Positions 24,387 through 32,845 of a DNA stretch of 64,000 bases are shown one piece after another. This DNA comes from Cryobacterium aureum (lineage in GTDB: Bacteria > Actinomycetota > Actinomycetes > Actinomycetales > Microbacteriaceae). Within the stretch, counting starts at the first letter, position 1. Each line of letters starts with the position of its first letter. The translations under genes were made by a program, and so were the position numbers. The stretch lies in contig NZ_PPTG01000002.1 in NCBI RefSeq assembly GCF_002954245.1, positions 149,644-213,643 of the forward strand, read 5' to 3'. The notes below the pieces were generated by a model. It was not told the DNA's origin and did no database searches. It was given only the letters and a program-made list of their open reading frames with translations.

Positions 24387-24964
24387 ATGTGCCCGGTCAG
24401 GGCTCGAAGCTGACCGGGCGCCTGACCGCTGCCGACGTTCCTCCGTCGATGCGCAGCGTTGACAGCACCCGCCCAGCTACACCCGAAGGTGACGAATGGA
24501 ATGGCAGATGCCCGATCAGGTAAAACAAGGTGGCGCGCCAGAGAGGCCGCGTTTGTGAAGCACCATGCGCCGGCAGACACCTAGCTGCCGCGCATGTCGC
24601 AGAACCGAGTACTTTCCTTGGTGGGGCGATGACCGTCGGATTGGCCGTTCCCTCGCACCGTTCGCAGCTCCTGCGTGCACCATCGTTCGGGTGCCCCGTA
24701 TCGCAGGAGAAATATCCTTCTCGTGTTCGTTGTATGTAGTTATCAAGCTGCTAATCGCCCCCATCCCGACTCCTCCTCACGGAGTTCCCCGACTTCAATC
24801 GAGGTGTCTGCCGCCTTATGTGAACCGTTGGAGCTGGCGCACATAGATGGCAGGTCTGGCTTTGAGCGATCTCGGGGCGTGCGGGCACGCCGGCGGTTCG
24901 GCCATCCGGTGGACGGCCAAGAATGTGAGGGTCTAGCTCGACCCGGGGGTAAAAATTGACGCCA
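24387..24964. other. Non-coding immunity-flank region
   Basis: About 580 bases without a convincing gene. It has a perfect 10-bp hairpin (GCCCGGTCAG at 24391-24400 with CTGACCGGGC at 24410-24419) directly upstream of the tRNA-like gene, and a distant 12-bp inverted repeat (24571-24582 and 24802-24813). A minus ORF at 24516-24764 has a strong ribosome site (GAGGAGG) but unconvincing composition. Confidence 0.5.
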
Positions 24965-25156
24965 CTAGAGGGCGCCGGCGGGGACTAAGTACTTCTCCCG
25001 TTTGGCGGCGATGCGCACGAGCAAAACCTCGAACGTCGGACCGCCGGGGCGCAGTGCGCGTCGTGCTGCTTCTTCGATCGGATACGTATAGAGGACCCGG
25101 TAGCAGTTCGCCAGGGAGACCGCGGCCGCCTTGATGCACTCCTCGCGGGTGGCCAC
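24965..25156 (-). CDS. Small hypothetical phage protein
   Basis: 63-residue protein with a GTG start at 25156 in a TAGTG overlap with the repressor-like gene upstream. Helical (REECIKAAAVSLANCYRVLYTY...VLLVRIAAKREKYL). Co-transcribed with the Cro-like regulator, so an early function is likely but unknown. Confidence 0.6.
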   Translation of the reverse strand: MATREECIKAAAVSLANCYRVLYTYPIEEAARRALRPGGPTFEVLLVRIAAKREKYLVPAGAL

Positions 25157-25401
25157 TACGCCGCCTTCGCGACCGGTTCGGCAGATACGACGTCGAACGC
25201 TTCGCCGAGTCCGAGGCCGAATGCGTCGCAGAAGCCGGCCATAAATGCGCCAGACGGCTGTGCGCCCCCGGAGATGCGGCGAAGAGTTGACCGATCCGTT
25301 CGCACGAGTCGTGCAAAGGCGTCTTCGCTGCCGATTCCGCGTGTTTCGCGGAGGCGATTGATGATTCCTGGTTTGATCTTGATGGCGACCGACACGTCCA
25401 C
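25156..25401 (-). CDS. Cro-like HTH regulator
   Basis: 81-residue DNA-binding protein; the central helix-turn-helix (LRETRGIGSEDAFARLVRTD RSTLRRI, split) has the layout of XRE/Cro-type repressors. It faces the plus-strand immunity repressor across a 160-base control region with a symmetric operator, exactly the cI-cro arrangement, so it probably governs early lytic transcription. Strong candidate for the lytic-switch Cro equivalent; the operator choice is inferred. Confidence 0.75.
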   Translation of the reverse strand: MDVSVAIKIKPGIINRLRETRGIGSEDAFARLVRTDRSTLRRISGGAQPSGAFMAGFCDAFGLGLGEAFDVVSAEPVAKAA

Positions 25402-25560
25402 CTCCTTGTTGTGTTTTTAATTCGGTATGTAGCGAATCTACACCAAAACAAGGGCAAATGGAGCAATGACACTACGGTGTGTTGCGAAAACACACAAGGG
25501 GGGTACCGCGCTGACAGTGTAAAAGCATCCACAGTGTTGCAAAAGTGCTACATTGAACGC
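25402..25560. promoter_or_regulatory. Immunity-switch divergent control region
   Basis: Contains a perfect palindrome GTGTGTT-GCGAA-AACACAC at 25477-25495 and a related sequence GTGTTGCAAAA at 25534-25544 just upstream of the repressor start. The palindrome has 7-base arms and a 5-base spacer. It lies midway between the divergent repressor-like genes, the place for repressor operators. Confidence 0.7.
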
Positions 25561-26034
25561 ATGACGCAGACACTCGTTGACTTCCTTTACATGGCAACGT
25601 CCGGGGCAAGTAACCGTGCGATGGCCGAGCGGATCGGGATGACCCACACCACACTCAAGGCGCAACTTGCCAGCGATAAAACTCCCGGCCTCACGGTGTC
25701 GATGCTCTGCCGCGCTTACGGCATCTCGTTCGGGGACGCGGCCGTAGCAGCTGAATGGGTGACCGAGCAGGAGATGCGCGCCTTCAGCGCAACGCTCCGC
25801 CTCGTCAGTGTTAGCGACATCGACCTTTCGAAGGAGCTGCTGCGCAGAGTCGCCGCCGGCTCGGCCACGAGAGCGCTCACTGAACCCGCTGCGGAAGAAC
25901 TGATAAACGATGTCCTGCGCGAGGTAGAAGACGCCCGAGAAAAGGGGCGGCGGTCTGACTACGCGATTGCAGCAGATGACGATGACGATGAAACGCCAGG
26001 GGGCGATGATGCAGACGATCGGGCGGGCCTATGA
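25561..26034 (+). CDS. Immunity repressor-like HTH protein
   Basis: 157-residue protein starting MTQTLVDFLYMATSGASNRAMAERIGM. The first 60 residues are a helix-turn-helix (AERIGMTHTTLKAQLASDKTPGLTVSMLCRAYGIS), the C-terminus is an acidic Asp tract (DDDDDETPGGDDADD). It is followed with overlap by an ImmA-like peptidase, a pairing typical of integrative-element repressors that are inactivated by proteolysis. The 50 residues upstream of 25561 in the same frame are a non-coding artefact. Confidence 0.75.
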   Translation: MTQTLVDFLYMATSGASNRAMAERIGMTHTTLKAQLASDKTPGLTVSMLCRAYGISFGDAAVAAEWVTEQEMRAFSATLRLVSVSDIDLSKELLRRVAAGSATRALTEPAAEELINDVLREVEDAREKGRRSDYAIAADDDDDETPGGDDADDRAGL

Positions 26035-26386
26035 CCCTTACGAGCATGCGCGGGCACTCGGAGTCAAGGTGGTCTACCGCAAGCTGCGCACGGCGAACGG
26101 CCTATGGATACCTGACCTGAATACCATCTGTCTCCAGACGCGCATGAGATCCATCCATGAGCGCTCCGTGCTCACTCACGAGATTGGGCATGTCTGGCTC
26201 GGCCACACGGACGCTACCCCGCGCCAGGAAGTTCAAGCCGACCGATGGGCCTCACGAAAGCTCATCGACTTCACCGAATTGCGACGCGCGGCCGCGCTTA
26301 CCGACGACCCGGGCATCTGGTGTCACGAGCTCAACGTCTCAGCGAAATTGCTGAGCCGCTATATGAGCGACAGCCGAGCATCATGA
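26006..26386 (+). CDS. ImmA/IrrE-type metallopeptidase
   Basis: 126-residue zinc peptidase with LTHEIGHVWLGH containing the HExxH catalytic site (HEIGH) and a downstream glutamate in QEVQADRWASRKL as third ligand. Proteins of this family cleave the neighbouring HTH repressor to induce excision (as ImmA does with ImmR). Starts MMQTIGRAYDPYEHARALG (ATGATG at 26006), overlapping the repressor; its end overlaps the integrase start by 4 bases. Complete active site. Confidence 0.85.
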   Translation: MMQTIGRAYDPYEHARALGVKVVYRKLRTANGLWIPDLNTICLQTRMRSIHERSVLTHEIGHVWLGHTDATPRQEVQADRWASRKLIDFTELRRAAALTDDPGIWCHELNVSAKLLSRYMSDSRAS

Positions 26387-27807
26387 AGCTGCACGCGGTA
26401 CCGGAGACTCCGCCGCGCGCGGTGCTGTACCTCAGGCAGTCCGTATTCCGTGACGACTCGATCAGCATTGAGATGCAGGAAACCGCCGGCCGCGACTACT
26501 GCGACCGCATGGGTTACACGGTCGTCAAGGTCGAAGCGGACCAAGGCTTGTCGGGCCGTAAGTGGGACAACCGCCCCGCGGTCAAGCGCGTGATCGACAT
26601 GATCGAAGCGTCGGAAGCCGATGTCATAATCCTATGGAAATGGTCACGACTCTCCCGAAGCCGCCGTGACTGGGTTCTCGCGGCCGATCGTGTTGATGTG
26701 GCGGGCGGGCGCATCGAGTCAGCGACCGAACCAATCGACACCGCCACAGCATCGGGTCGTTTCGCCCGTGGCGTGATGACCGAGTACGCGGCCTTCCAAT
26801 CGGAACAGATCGGCGAGCAGTGGGAGGAGGTCCGCCAGCGGCGCCTTCGATTGGGGCTTCCGACATCTGGACGTCTGCCATGGGGGTGGCGGAGGACGGA
26901 TGCCGGCATCGAGCCGGAACCCGAGCAATCTCCGTACGTCGTGGAGATGTACCGCATGTACCTCTCTGGGAGTGGTGCGGCTTCGATCTCACGCTGGCTG
27001 AACTCCAAAGCTATTCCCTCCCCGAATGGAGGAATTTGGAATCGGGTACGGCCATTCACTGTGATGGATTCGCCGATCCACGTCGGCATGGTTCCCTACC
27101 GGGGGGAAGTCTTCGAAGGCCACCATGACGGCATCATTGACCTCGCGACATGGGAGGCTTACCAGTCGATGCGCAAGGTTCGTAGAGTCTCAGGCGCGAA
27201 GCCGCGCCAGTCGACGTACCTGCTCTCCGGGATTGTCCGGTGCGCATGTGGATTTCGCATGCAGGGCAAGGGAGCCGTGACTGGCGGAATCTGGTACGGC
27301 GGGTACATCTGCACCTCTATGGACCCGGGACACGGCCACAACTATGTGTCCGCGAAGAAGCTCGAACCACTTGTTCAAACATGGCTGGAGGGGCTGGCCG
27401 GGGAGCTTGACGAGGCTGTAGACCTCGCGCCCAGAGTCGAAAATGAAGCCAACCTTGAGCGGTTACTGGCAGAACAGAATGCGCAGCAGCGGCGCATTGA
27501 TAAGCTCACTTCCTTGTACGTCGATGACAAGGTTTCAGATGCATCCTATGCGGCCACGCGTGTGGAGGTGGAGGGTCGGCAGCGAGAGCTCAGGGATCAG
27601 ATAAGCGAGGTCAAGACATTGCTTGCCGGTGTGCCGGACGTTTCCCGCGACCTTGTGCGCGACATGGCCCGGGACTGGGATGATTTCGACGCCATCGGCC
27701 GGCGTGAGGTTCTCGGAAGTGTTCTGCAGACGGTGTTGCTCGATCTCGATGCCCATAGGGCAGATTTTAATTCTCGGTGGGGAAACTCGTCTCCTTTGCA
27801 CTGGTGA
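26383..27807 (+). CDS. Large serine integrase
   Basis: 474-residue serine recombinase that integrates and excises the prophage between attP and attB. The catalytic Ser20 in LYLRQS, the Arg-containing LSRSRRDW (about 88-97), the recombinase domain ending in GWRRTDAGI..., a zinc ribbon with C287, C289 and C310, and a C-terminal coiled coil (about 355-415) are all visible. Length and order match large serine integrases. ATG at 26383 overlaps the peptidase stop as ATGA. A directionality factor is not identified in the window with certainty. Confidence 0.93.
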   Translation: MKLHAVPETPPRAVLYLRQSVFRDDSISIEMQETAGRDYCDRMGYTVVKVEADQGLSGRKWDNRPAVKRVIDMIEASEADVIILWKWSRLSRSRRDWVLAADRVDVAGGRIESATEPIDTATASGRFARGVMTEYAAFQSEQIGEQWEEVRQRRLRLGLPTSGRLPWGWRRTDAGIEPEPEQSPYVVEMYRMYLSGSGAASISRWLNSKAIPSPNGGIWNRVRPFTVMDSPIHVGMVPYRGEVFEGHHDGIIDLATWEAYQSMRKVRRVSGAKPRQSTYLLSGIVRCACGFRMQGKGAVTGGIWYGGYICTSMDPGHGHNYVSAKKLEPLVQTWLEGLAGELDEAVDLAPRVENEANLERLLAEQNAQQRRIDKLTSLYVDDKVSDASYAATRVEVEGRQRELRDQISEVKTLLAGVPDVSRDLVRDMARDWDDFDAIGRREVLGSVLQTVLLDLDAHRADFNSRWGNSSPLHW

Positions 27808-27861
27808 TAGTCATTCTCCGCAGCGACGAGGTGCGGGGAATGCTCACCGACCTGGTGCGAC
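27808..27861. other. Prophage junction / attachment-site region
   Basis: The 54 bases between the integrase and the host tadE gene. It has a 10-bp imperfect inverted repeat ATTCTCCGCA (27813-27822) / TGCGGGGAAT (27832-27841). Serine-integrase attachment sites are short imperfect palindromes around a 2-base core, so the junction (attL or attR) probably lies here; the exact core cannot be set from one end. Confidence 0.6.
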
Positions 27862-28209
27862 GTGCCCTCAGTATCGGGTAGCCGACGTAGCCGGGGCAGC
27901 ACGACCGCGGAGTTCGCCACGGCACTGCCGGCGGTCGTGCTGGTGCTGGCCTGCTGCCTCGGTGCTGTTCAGGTTATTGGTGTGCAGGTGCGGTTGACGG
28001 ATGCTGCCGCCACCGCAGCGCGGGTGCTCGCCCGCGGTGACAGCACGGCGCGGGCCGCGGGGCTCGTGCATCGGGCCGTGGCAGGCGCGAGCCTGGCTCC
28101 GGAACGCCGCGGCGAGTTTGTCTGTGCGGGAGTCGTCGCGCGTGCGCCGGGAATCTTCGCGGGCCTCACCCTCGAAGCAGTCTCCTGCGCTCTGGCTGGC
28201 GGACAATGA
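27862..28209 (+). CDS. TadE-family pilus assembly protein
   Basis: 115-residue protein with GTG start (27862). RGSTTAEFATALPAVVLVLACCLGAVQVIG is the TadE signature: a short N-terminus with Glu, followed by one membrane helix; the rest is extracellular. In Actinobacteria it is part of the tad pilus operon next to topA. Here the preceding pilin and tadA/B/C genes are absent because the prophage integrase begins about 50 bases upstream. It overlaps the next gene by 4 bases. Confidence 0.8.
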   Translation: MPSVSGSRRSRGSTTAEFATALPAVVLVLACCLGAVQVIGVQVRLTDAAATAARVLARGDSTARAAGLVHRAVAGASLAPERRGEFVCAGVVARAPGIFAGLTLEAVSCALAGGQ

Positions 28210-28658
28210 GTTGGGGAATTGGCACGGCGAACGACCAAAGCACGGAGGTCGGAACTTCCCGGGCTGGAGCTGGGCCTGAATCGGGGCCTGGCACCCGGCC
28301 TGGCACCGGGCCGGAGACTGGATTCGGTTCGACCGAGCGGGGAGCCGGGTCGATCCTCGCGCTCGCCGTGCTCGCTGCCACAGTGCTGCTGACGACCCTC
28401 GTCGTGTCGGTTCTCGGGCTGCTCGCCGTGGGCCGGTCCGTCGCGAGCGCGGCCGATGCGGCCGCGCTCGCCGCCGCCGACACGGCCTCCGGCGCGATCG
28501 CGGGTTACCCCTGCGAGGCGGCGGATGCCGTCGCCACGATGAACGCGACCACCGTCACGAGCTGCACCGTAACCGGACTGATCGCATCCGTTTCGGTGCG
28601 GCGCCGGGTGCACGGCATCGAGATCTCCGCGAGCGCTCGGGCCGGACCGCCGCCCTGA
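28206..28658 (+). CDS. TadG/Rv3654c-like pilus protein
   Basis: 150-residue membrane protein. A Gly/Pro/Thr-rich N-terminal 45 residues precede ERGAGSILALAVLAATVLLTTLVVSVLGLLAV and a Ala-rich segment SAADAAALAAADTASG, the arrangement of the pilus-associated Rv3654c-type proteins encoded after TadE. Starts ATG at 28206 inside the tadE stop. Its function in the pilus machine is not known in detail. Confidence 0.8.
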   Translation: MSWGIGTANDQSTEVGTSRAGAGPESGPGTRPGTGPETGFGSTERGAGSILALAVLAATVLLTTLVVSVLGLLAVGRSVASAADAAALAAADTASGAIAGYPCEAADAVATMNATTVTSCTVTGLIASVSVRRRVHGIEISASARAGPPP

Positions 28659-28667
28659 TCTGACGAT

Positions 28668-28904
28668 TTAAGAGAGGAGCACCTCGAGGTAGCGGTACTC
28701 GACCGCGCTTGGGCGGCCGGGGGAGTCGGAGCCCTCGAATTCCAGGCCGGCGCCGCGCGCGTAGAGATAGCGCTTGCCGGAATCGGCCGGAATCTCGATG
28801 CGCGGCTGCGGATCACCAGAGTCGAGAAAAGTCGTCGTGATTGTCTTGCCCTGAAGGGGCCCGTCCGTCAACTTCGCGGTGTACGTGGCCGTCATTGTAC
28901 CCAT
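28668..28904 (-). CDS. Small conserved-type protein of unknown function
   Basis: 78-residue protein (MGTMTATYTAKLTDGPLQGKT...) with a beta-rich composition ending RYLEVLLS; an alternative start is the second ATG (28895). Antiparallel strands with PQPRIEIPA and YLYARGAG suggest a small beta-barrel. It lies convergent to tadG and upstream of topA on the opposite strand. Homologues in related Microbacteriaceae are likely; no function is assigned. Confidence 0.6.
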   Translation of the reverse strand: MGTMTATYTAKLTDGPLQGKTITTTFLDSGDPQPRIEIPADSGKRYLYARGAGLEFEGSDSPGRPSAVEYRYLEVLLS

Positions 28905-29110
28905 GGGTCTATTCTGCACTTGGGCGGGCAAACAGCAAGGGCTGGGTACTGTTGTGCTGCATGCTCTGAGCGAACTGGGCGCTGGCTGGGAGTGTCGTGT
29001 GTGTGAGCGGGGCGCGCCGAGACGTGACCGTCGATTAGGCGTGCACTCCATTCCGGTGTGTATGGTGTGCCTTGGCCCACATTTGGTCACTACGTATAAA
29101 GAGGAGTCTG

Positions 29111-32104
29111 GTGCCAGGCACTAAGAAGCTGGTCATTGTTGAATCACCGACCAAGATGAAGTCGATCGCCGCCTATCTCGGTGACGGCTACGAAGTTTTG
29201 TCTTCGGTCGGTCACATTCGCGATTTGATCGAGCCGAAAAACCTGCCGCCTGAGCTCAAGAAGGGTGCCCTCGGCCGATTCTCGGTCGATGTGGAGAACG
29301 GTTTCGAACCGTATTACGTCGTCTCCGACGCCAAGAAAAAGACCGTGAGCGACCTCAAGCGGGCCCTCAAGAATGCGAACGAACTCTTGCTCGCAACTGA
29401 TGAGGACCGCGAGGGCGAGGCCATTGCCTGGCACCTGCTGCAGGTGCTGCAGCCTAAGGTTCCGGTCAAGCGCATGGTGTTCCACGAGATCACCAAAGAC
29501 GCCATCCTCGCCGCCAAAGACAACACCCGCGACCTCGACACCGCCCTCGTCGACGCGCAGGAGACCCGCCGCATCCTCGACCGCATCTACGGCTACGAGA
29601 TTTCCCCGGTGCTGTGGCGCAAGGTCGGCCCCGGGCTGTCCGCCGGCCGCGTGCAGAGCGCCGCAACCCGCCTCGTCGTCGACCGGGAGAAGGAGCGCCT
29701 CGCGTTCGTCTCCGCCGGCTACTGGGATCTGCTGGCGCGACTGGCCGCATCCGCTTCAGAAACAGAGCAGGCGTTCGACGCGAAGCTCGTTCGGCTGAAC
29801 GGTGAGCGCATTGCCACCGGTGGCGACTTCGACGACTCCGGTGCGCTCAAGCCCACCGTGAAGGCCGTCACCCTCGACGCCTCCGCCGCCCAGGCACTAA
29901 CAACCGCGCTGCGGGCCCCGGGTGTGAAGCTCGAGGTCACGAAAGTCACCTCCAAGCCGTACCGTCGCAGTCCCGCGGCGCCGTTCACCACCTCGACCCT
30001 GCAGCAGGAAGCGGCGCGCAAGCTGCGCTTCACCGCCCGCCAAACCATGAGCGTTGCCCAGTCGCTGTACGAAAACGGGTACATCACCTATATGCGTACC
30101 GACTCGCCGTCGCTCGGGCAGCAGGCCCTCACGGCCGCCCGCACCCAGGCCGCGGCGCTGTACGGCGCCGAAACTGTTCCGGATGCCCCGCGCGCCTATA
30201 AGGGCAAGAGCAAGAACGCCCAGGAAGCGCACGAGGCTATTCGCCCCTCCGGCGACACCTTCCGCACGCCGGCGTCGCTCGCGTCGAGCCTGCGCGGCAA
30301 CGACTTCAAGCTGTATGACCTGATCTGGAAGCGCACCGTCGCCTCGCAGATGAAGGATGCCACTGGCTCGACTGCCTCCGTGACCATCGCGGCCGGCCCG
30401 ACTGGCACATCGGAGCACGCCTCGGCGTCGGGCGCGCTCGCTGAGTTCTCGGCCAGTGGAACGGTCATCACGTTCCGTGGTTTCATGCTCGCCTACGAGG
30501 AGTCGAAGGACGAGGAGCGCAACGCGGAGGCCGTTGCGACCGAGTCGAAGCTGCCGCCGCTCGAAGAGGGCCAGAAGTTGACCCTGCAGGACCTCGAGGC
30601 CAAGGGCCACGAGACCACGCCGGCCGCCCGCTACACCGAGGCCAGCCTGGTGAAGAAGCTCGAAGAGCTCGGCATCGGCCGTCCCTCGACGTTCGCCTCG
30701 ATCATCTCGACCATCACCGAGCGCGGTTATGTCACGCCGCGAGGCCAGTCGCTTGTTCCCAACTGGATCGCGTTTTCGGTCGTGCGCCTGCTCGAAGAGT
30801 TCTTCGGCGATTTGGTCGAATACGATTTCACCGCCGAGATGGAGGACGATCTCGACCGCATCGCCGGCGGCGAAGCCAACCGCCTCGACTGGCTCAACAG
30901 CTTCTATTTCGGCAGCGACAAGCACAGGGGCCTCCGCCAGGTCATCGACAACCTCGGCGAGATCGACCCGCGGGTGATCAACTCGGTAACCATCAGCGAC
31001 GACATCACCCTGCGCATCGGCAAGTACGGTCCCTATCTCGAAGTCATCGATCCCGACGCTGCAGCGGATGCCCCGCCCCGCCGCGTAAACATTCCGCCGG
31101 AACTCGCTCCCGACGAACTGACCGCGACCAAGGCCCGTGAGCTCATCGATGCCCCCGTCGTCACTGACCGAGTGATCGGACTCAACCCGGAGAACGGTAA
31201 GGAAATCGTTGCGAAAGACGGTCGGTTCGGGCCGTACGTCACCGAACTCGCGCCGGCACCGGCCGAACCGGTCGTCCCGGTCGTCGTTGCCGCTCCGGTT
31301 GAGACGATCGACGCCGCCACCGGCGAGGTCACCGTCGCGAAGCCTAAGCGCAAACCGGCCGCGAAGAAGGTGGCCGCTGCTGACAAGCCGCGTACGGCAT
31401 CCATTTTCAAGTCCATGGACCTGGCCACCGTCGACCTCGAAACGGCGCTGCGCCTGCTTGCCTTGCCGCGCACGGTCGGGCTCGACCCGGAGACCGGCAC
31501 CGAGATCCTGGCGCAAAACGGCAAGTTCGGGCCGTACCTGAAGAAGGGCATCGATACCCGGTCGCTCACGAGTGAAGACCAGATCTTCGACATCGACCTT
31601 CCGGGCGCGATCGAGCTCTACGCGCAGCCGAAGTACGGCGCGCGCCGGGCGTCGAGTGCACTGAAAGAATTCGAAGCACCCGACCCCGAAAGTGGCAAGG
31701 CGATCAAGATCAAGGACGGCCGGTTTGGCGCCTATGTGACCGATGGGGTCACCAACGCGACCATTCCCAAGTCGGAGGACATCGAGGAGATCGACTTCGA
31801 CCGGGCAGTGCAGCTGCTCGCGGACAAGCGGGCCAAGGGCCCGGCCGCGCCGCGTAAGAAAGCACCGGCCAAGAAGGCTGCCGTGAAGAAGCCCGTGGTC
31901 AAGAAGGCGCCGACCGCCGCAGCTAAGGCAGCGACCGCGAAAAAGGCGGCCGCTACTCGGGCCGCGAACGCGGCAGCCAAAGCGGCCTTAGCCGGCACAC
32001 CCGTGGTCAAGAAGTCGGCTGCAAAAAAGCCTGCAGTGAAGAAGGCGGCCAGTTCGGCAGCTGGATCCGCTGCCCCGACAACGATCGCGCCGAAGGCCTC
32101 GTGA
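29111..32104 (+). CDS. topA: DNA topoisomerase I
   Basis: 997-residue type IA topoisomerase that relaxes negative supercoils. GTG start at 29111 after AGAGGAG. The Toprim region (KLVIVESPTK, DEDREGEAIAWHLLQ) and the catalytic Tyr327 in YITYMRTDS are present, then GRPSTFASIIST. The C-terminal part has repeated zinc-free topo-C-type repeats (KDGRFGPYVTE near 720, NGKFGPYLKKG, KDGRFGAYVTD) and a long Lys/Ala-rich tail (KKAPAKKAAVKKP), usual for Actinobacteria. The frame extends to 29072 but the GTG has the ribosome site. topA is essential and the typical partner of tmk and holB here. Confidence 0.97.
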   Translation: MPGTKKLVIVESPTKMKSIAAYLGDGYEVLSSVGHIRDLIEPKNLPPELKKGALGRFSVDVENGFEPYYVVSDAKKKTVSDLKRALKNANELLLATDEDREGEAIAWHLLQVLQPKVPVKRMVFHEITKDAILAAKDNTRDLDTALVDAQETRRILDRIYGYEISPVLWRKVGPGLSAGRVQSAATRLVVDREKERLAFVSAGYWDLLARLAASASETEQAFDAKLVRLNGERIATGGDFDDSGALKPTVKAVTLDASAAQALTTALRAPGVKLEVTKVTSKPYRRSPAAPFTTSTLQQEAARKLRFTARQTMSVAQSLYENGYITYMRTDSPSLGQQALTAARTQAAALYGAETVPDAPRAYKGKSKNAQEAHEAIRPSGDTFRTPASLASSLRGNDFKLYDLIWKRTVASQMKDATGSTASVTIAAGPTGTSEHASASGALAEFSASGTVITFRGFMLAYEESKDEERNAEAVATESKLPPLEEGQKLTLQDLEAKGHETTPAARYTEASLVKKLEELGIGRPSTFASIISTITERGYVTPRGQSLVPNWIAFSVVRLLEEFFGDLVEYDFTAEMEDDLDRIAGGEANRLDWLNSFYFGSDKHRGLRQVIDNLGEIDPRVINSVTISDDITLRIGKYGPYLEVIDPDAAADAPPRRVNIPPELAPDELTATKARELIDAPVVTDRVIGLNPENGKEIVAKDGRFGPYVTELAPAPAEPVVPVVVAAPVETIDAATGEVTVAKPKRKPAAKKVAAADKPRTASIFKSMDLATVDLETALRLLALPRTVGLDPETGTEILAQNGKFGPYLKKGIDTRSLTSEDQIFDIDLPGAIELYAQPKYGARRASSALKEFEAPDPESGKAIKIKDGRFGAYVTDGVTNATIPKSEDIEEIDFDRAVQLLADKRAKGPAAPRKKAPAKKAAVKKPVVKKAPTAAAKAATAKKAAATRAANAAAKAALAGTPVVKKSAAKKPAVKKAASSAAGSAAPTTIAPKAS

Positions 32105-32718
32105 CCGGTCTGTTCATCACCCTCGAGGGCGGCGACGGATCGGGTAAGACCACGCAAGCGACGCTGCTCACCGAGTGGCTCGAAGATCGGGGTCGCACCG
32201 TGGTGCGCACCCGCGAGCCGGGCGGAACGGACGTCGGCGCCCGGATTCGTCAGATCGTGCTGCACCATCGCGGCGAGGTCGACCCGCGCGCCGAGGCCCT
32301 GCTCTACGCAGCCGACCGAGCCCAGCACGTGGGCACCAAACTGCGGCCCGCGCTCGCCCGCGGTGACGTAATCGTGCAGGACCGTTACCTCGACTCCTCG
32401 GTCGCCTACCAGGGGGCCGGCCGCGTGCTCGACGCCATCGAGGTGCGTGACCTGTCGCTCTGGGCCGCCCAAGGGCTGCTGCCCGACCTGACCGTGCTGC
32501 TTGACCTCGACTCGCGTGCCGCCCGGGCCCGACTCGATGCCGACGACAAGGTCTTCGACCGGCTCGAAGCGGAGAAGAACGACTTTCATGCCCGCGTGCG
32601 CGAGTCGTTTCTTGAGTTGGCCGCCGCCGAGCCCGACCGGTTCCTGGTCGTGGATGCCGCTGCACCCGTCGCCGAGATCGCCGCCATCATTCGGGCACGG
32701 GTGGCGCCGCTCCTTTGA
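32101..32718 (+). CDS. tmk: Thymidylate kinase
   Basis: 205-residue dTMP kinase. P-loop GGDGSGKT (residues 10-17), TREPGGTDVG (nucleotide base clamp), DRYLDSSVAYQG with the catalytic Arg, and the LID region DDKVFDRLEAEKNDFH. Makes dTDP for DNA synthesis. The GTG start overlaps the topA stop as GTGA. Followed by a GC-rich double palindrome. Confidence 0.95.
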   Translation: MTGLFITLEGGDGSGKTTQATLLTEWLEDRGRTVVRTREPGGTDVGARIRQIVLHHRGEVDPRAEALLYAADRAQHVGTKLRPALARGDVIVQDRYLDSSVAYQGAGRVLDAIEVRDLSLWAAQGLLPDLTVLLDLDSRAARARLDADDKVFDRLEAEKNDFHARVRESFLELAAAEPDRFLVVDAAAPVAEIAAIIRARVAPLL

Positions 32719-32795
32719 GGGACGGGGCCCAGGCCCCGTCCCCGGGCCCAGTTTATAAACTGGGCCCACGGCCCGGGCCCGGGCCCCGTCCGCAA
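32719..32795. repeat. Paired GC-rich palindromes (possible repetitive element)
   Basis: GGGACGGGGCC (32719-32729) is mirrored by GGCCCCGTCCC after a 2-base loop (32732-32742); then GGGCCCAGTTTA and its exact mirror form a perfect 24-bp palindrome at 32744-32767, ending in GGGCCCGGGCCCC. It could be a REP-like element or an attenuator before holB. The central TATAAA makes the second palindrome look unlike an ordinary terminator. Confidence 0.65.
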
Positions 32796-32845
32796 GAAGG
32801 GCGCGGACGACGCGGCGTGTCCGTGGGGCGGGTTACCCTTGACTC

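Noticed and set aside
24516..24764. Minus ORF with a strong GAGGAGG ribosome site
   Set aside because: The start is good, but the product composition is not protein-like and overlapping frames look no worse; left as uncertain, not called a gene.
29897..31516. Long minus-strand ORF within topA
   Set aside because: Shadow of the topA reading frame; high GC yields long antisense frames in this genome.
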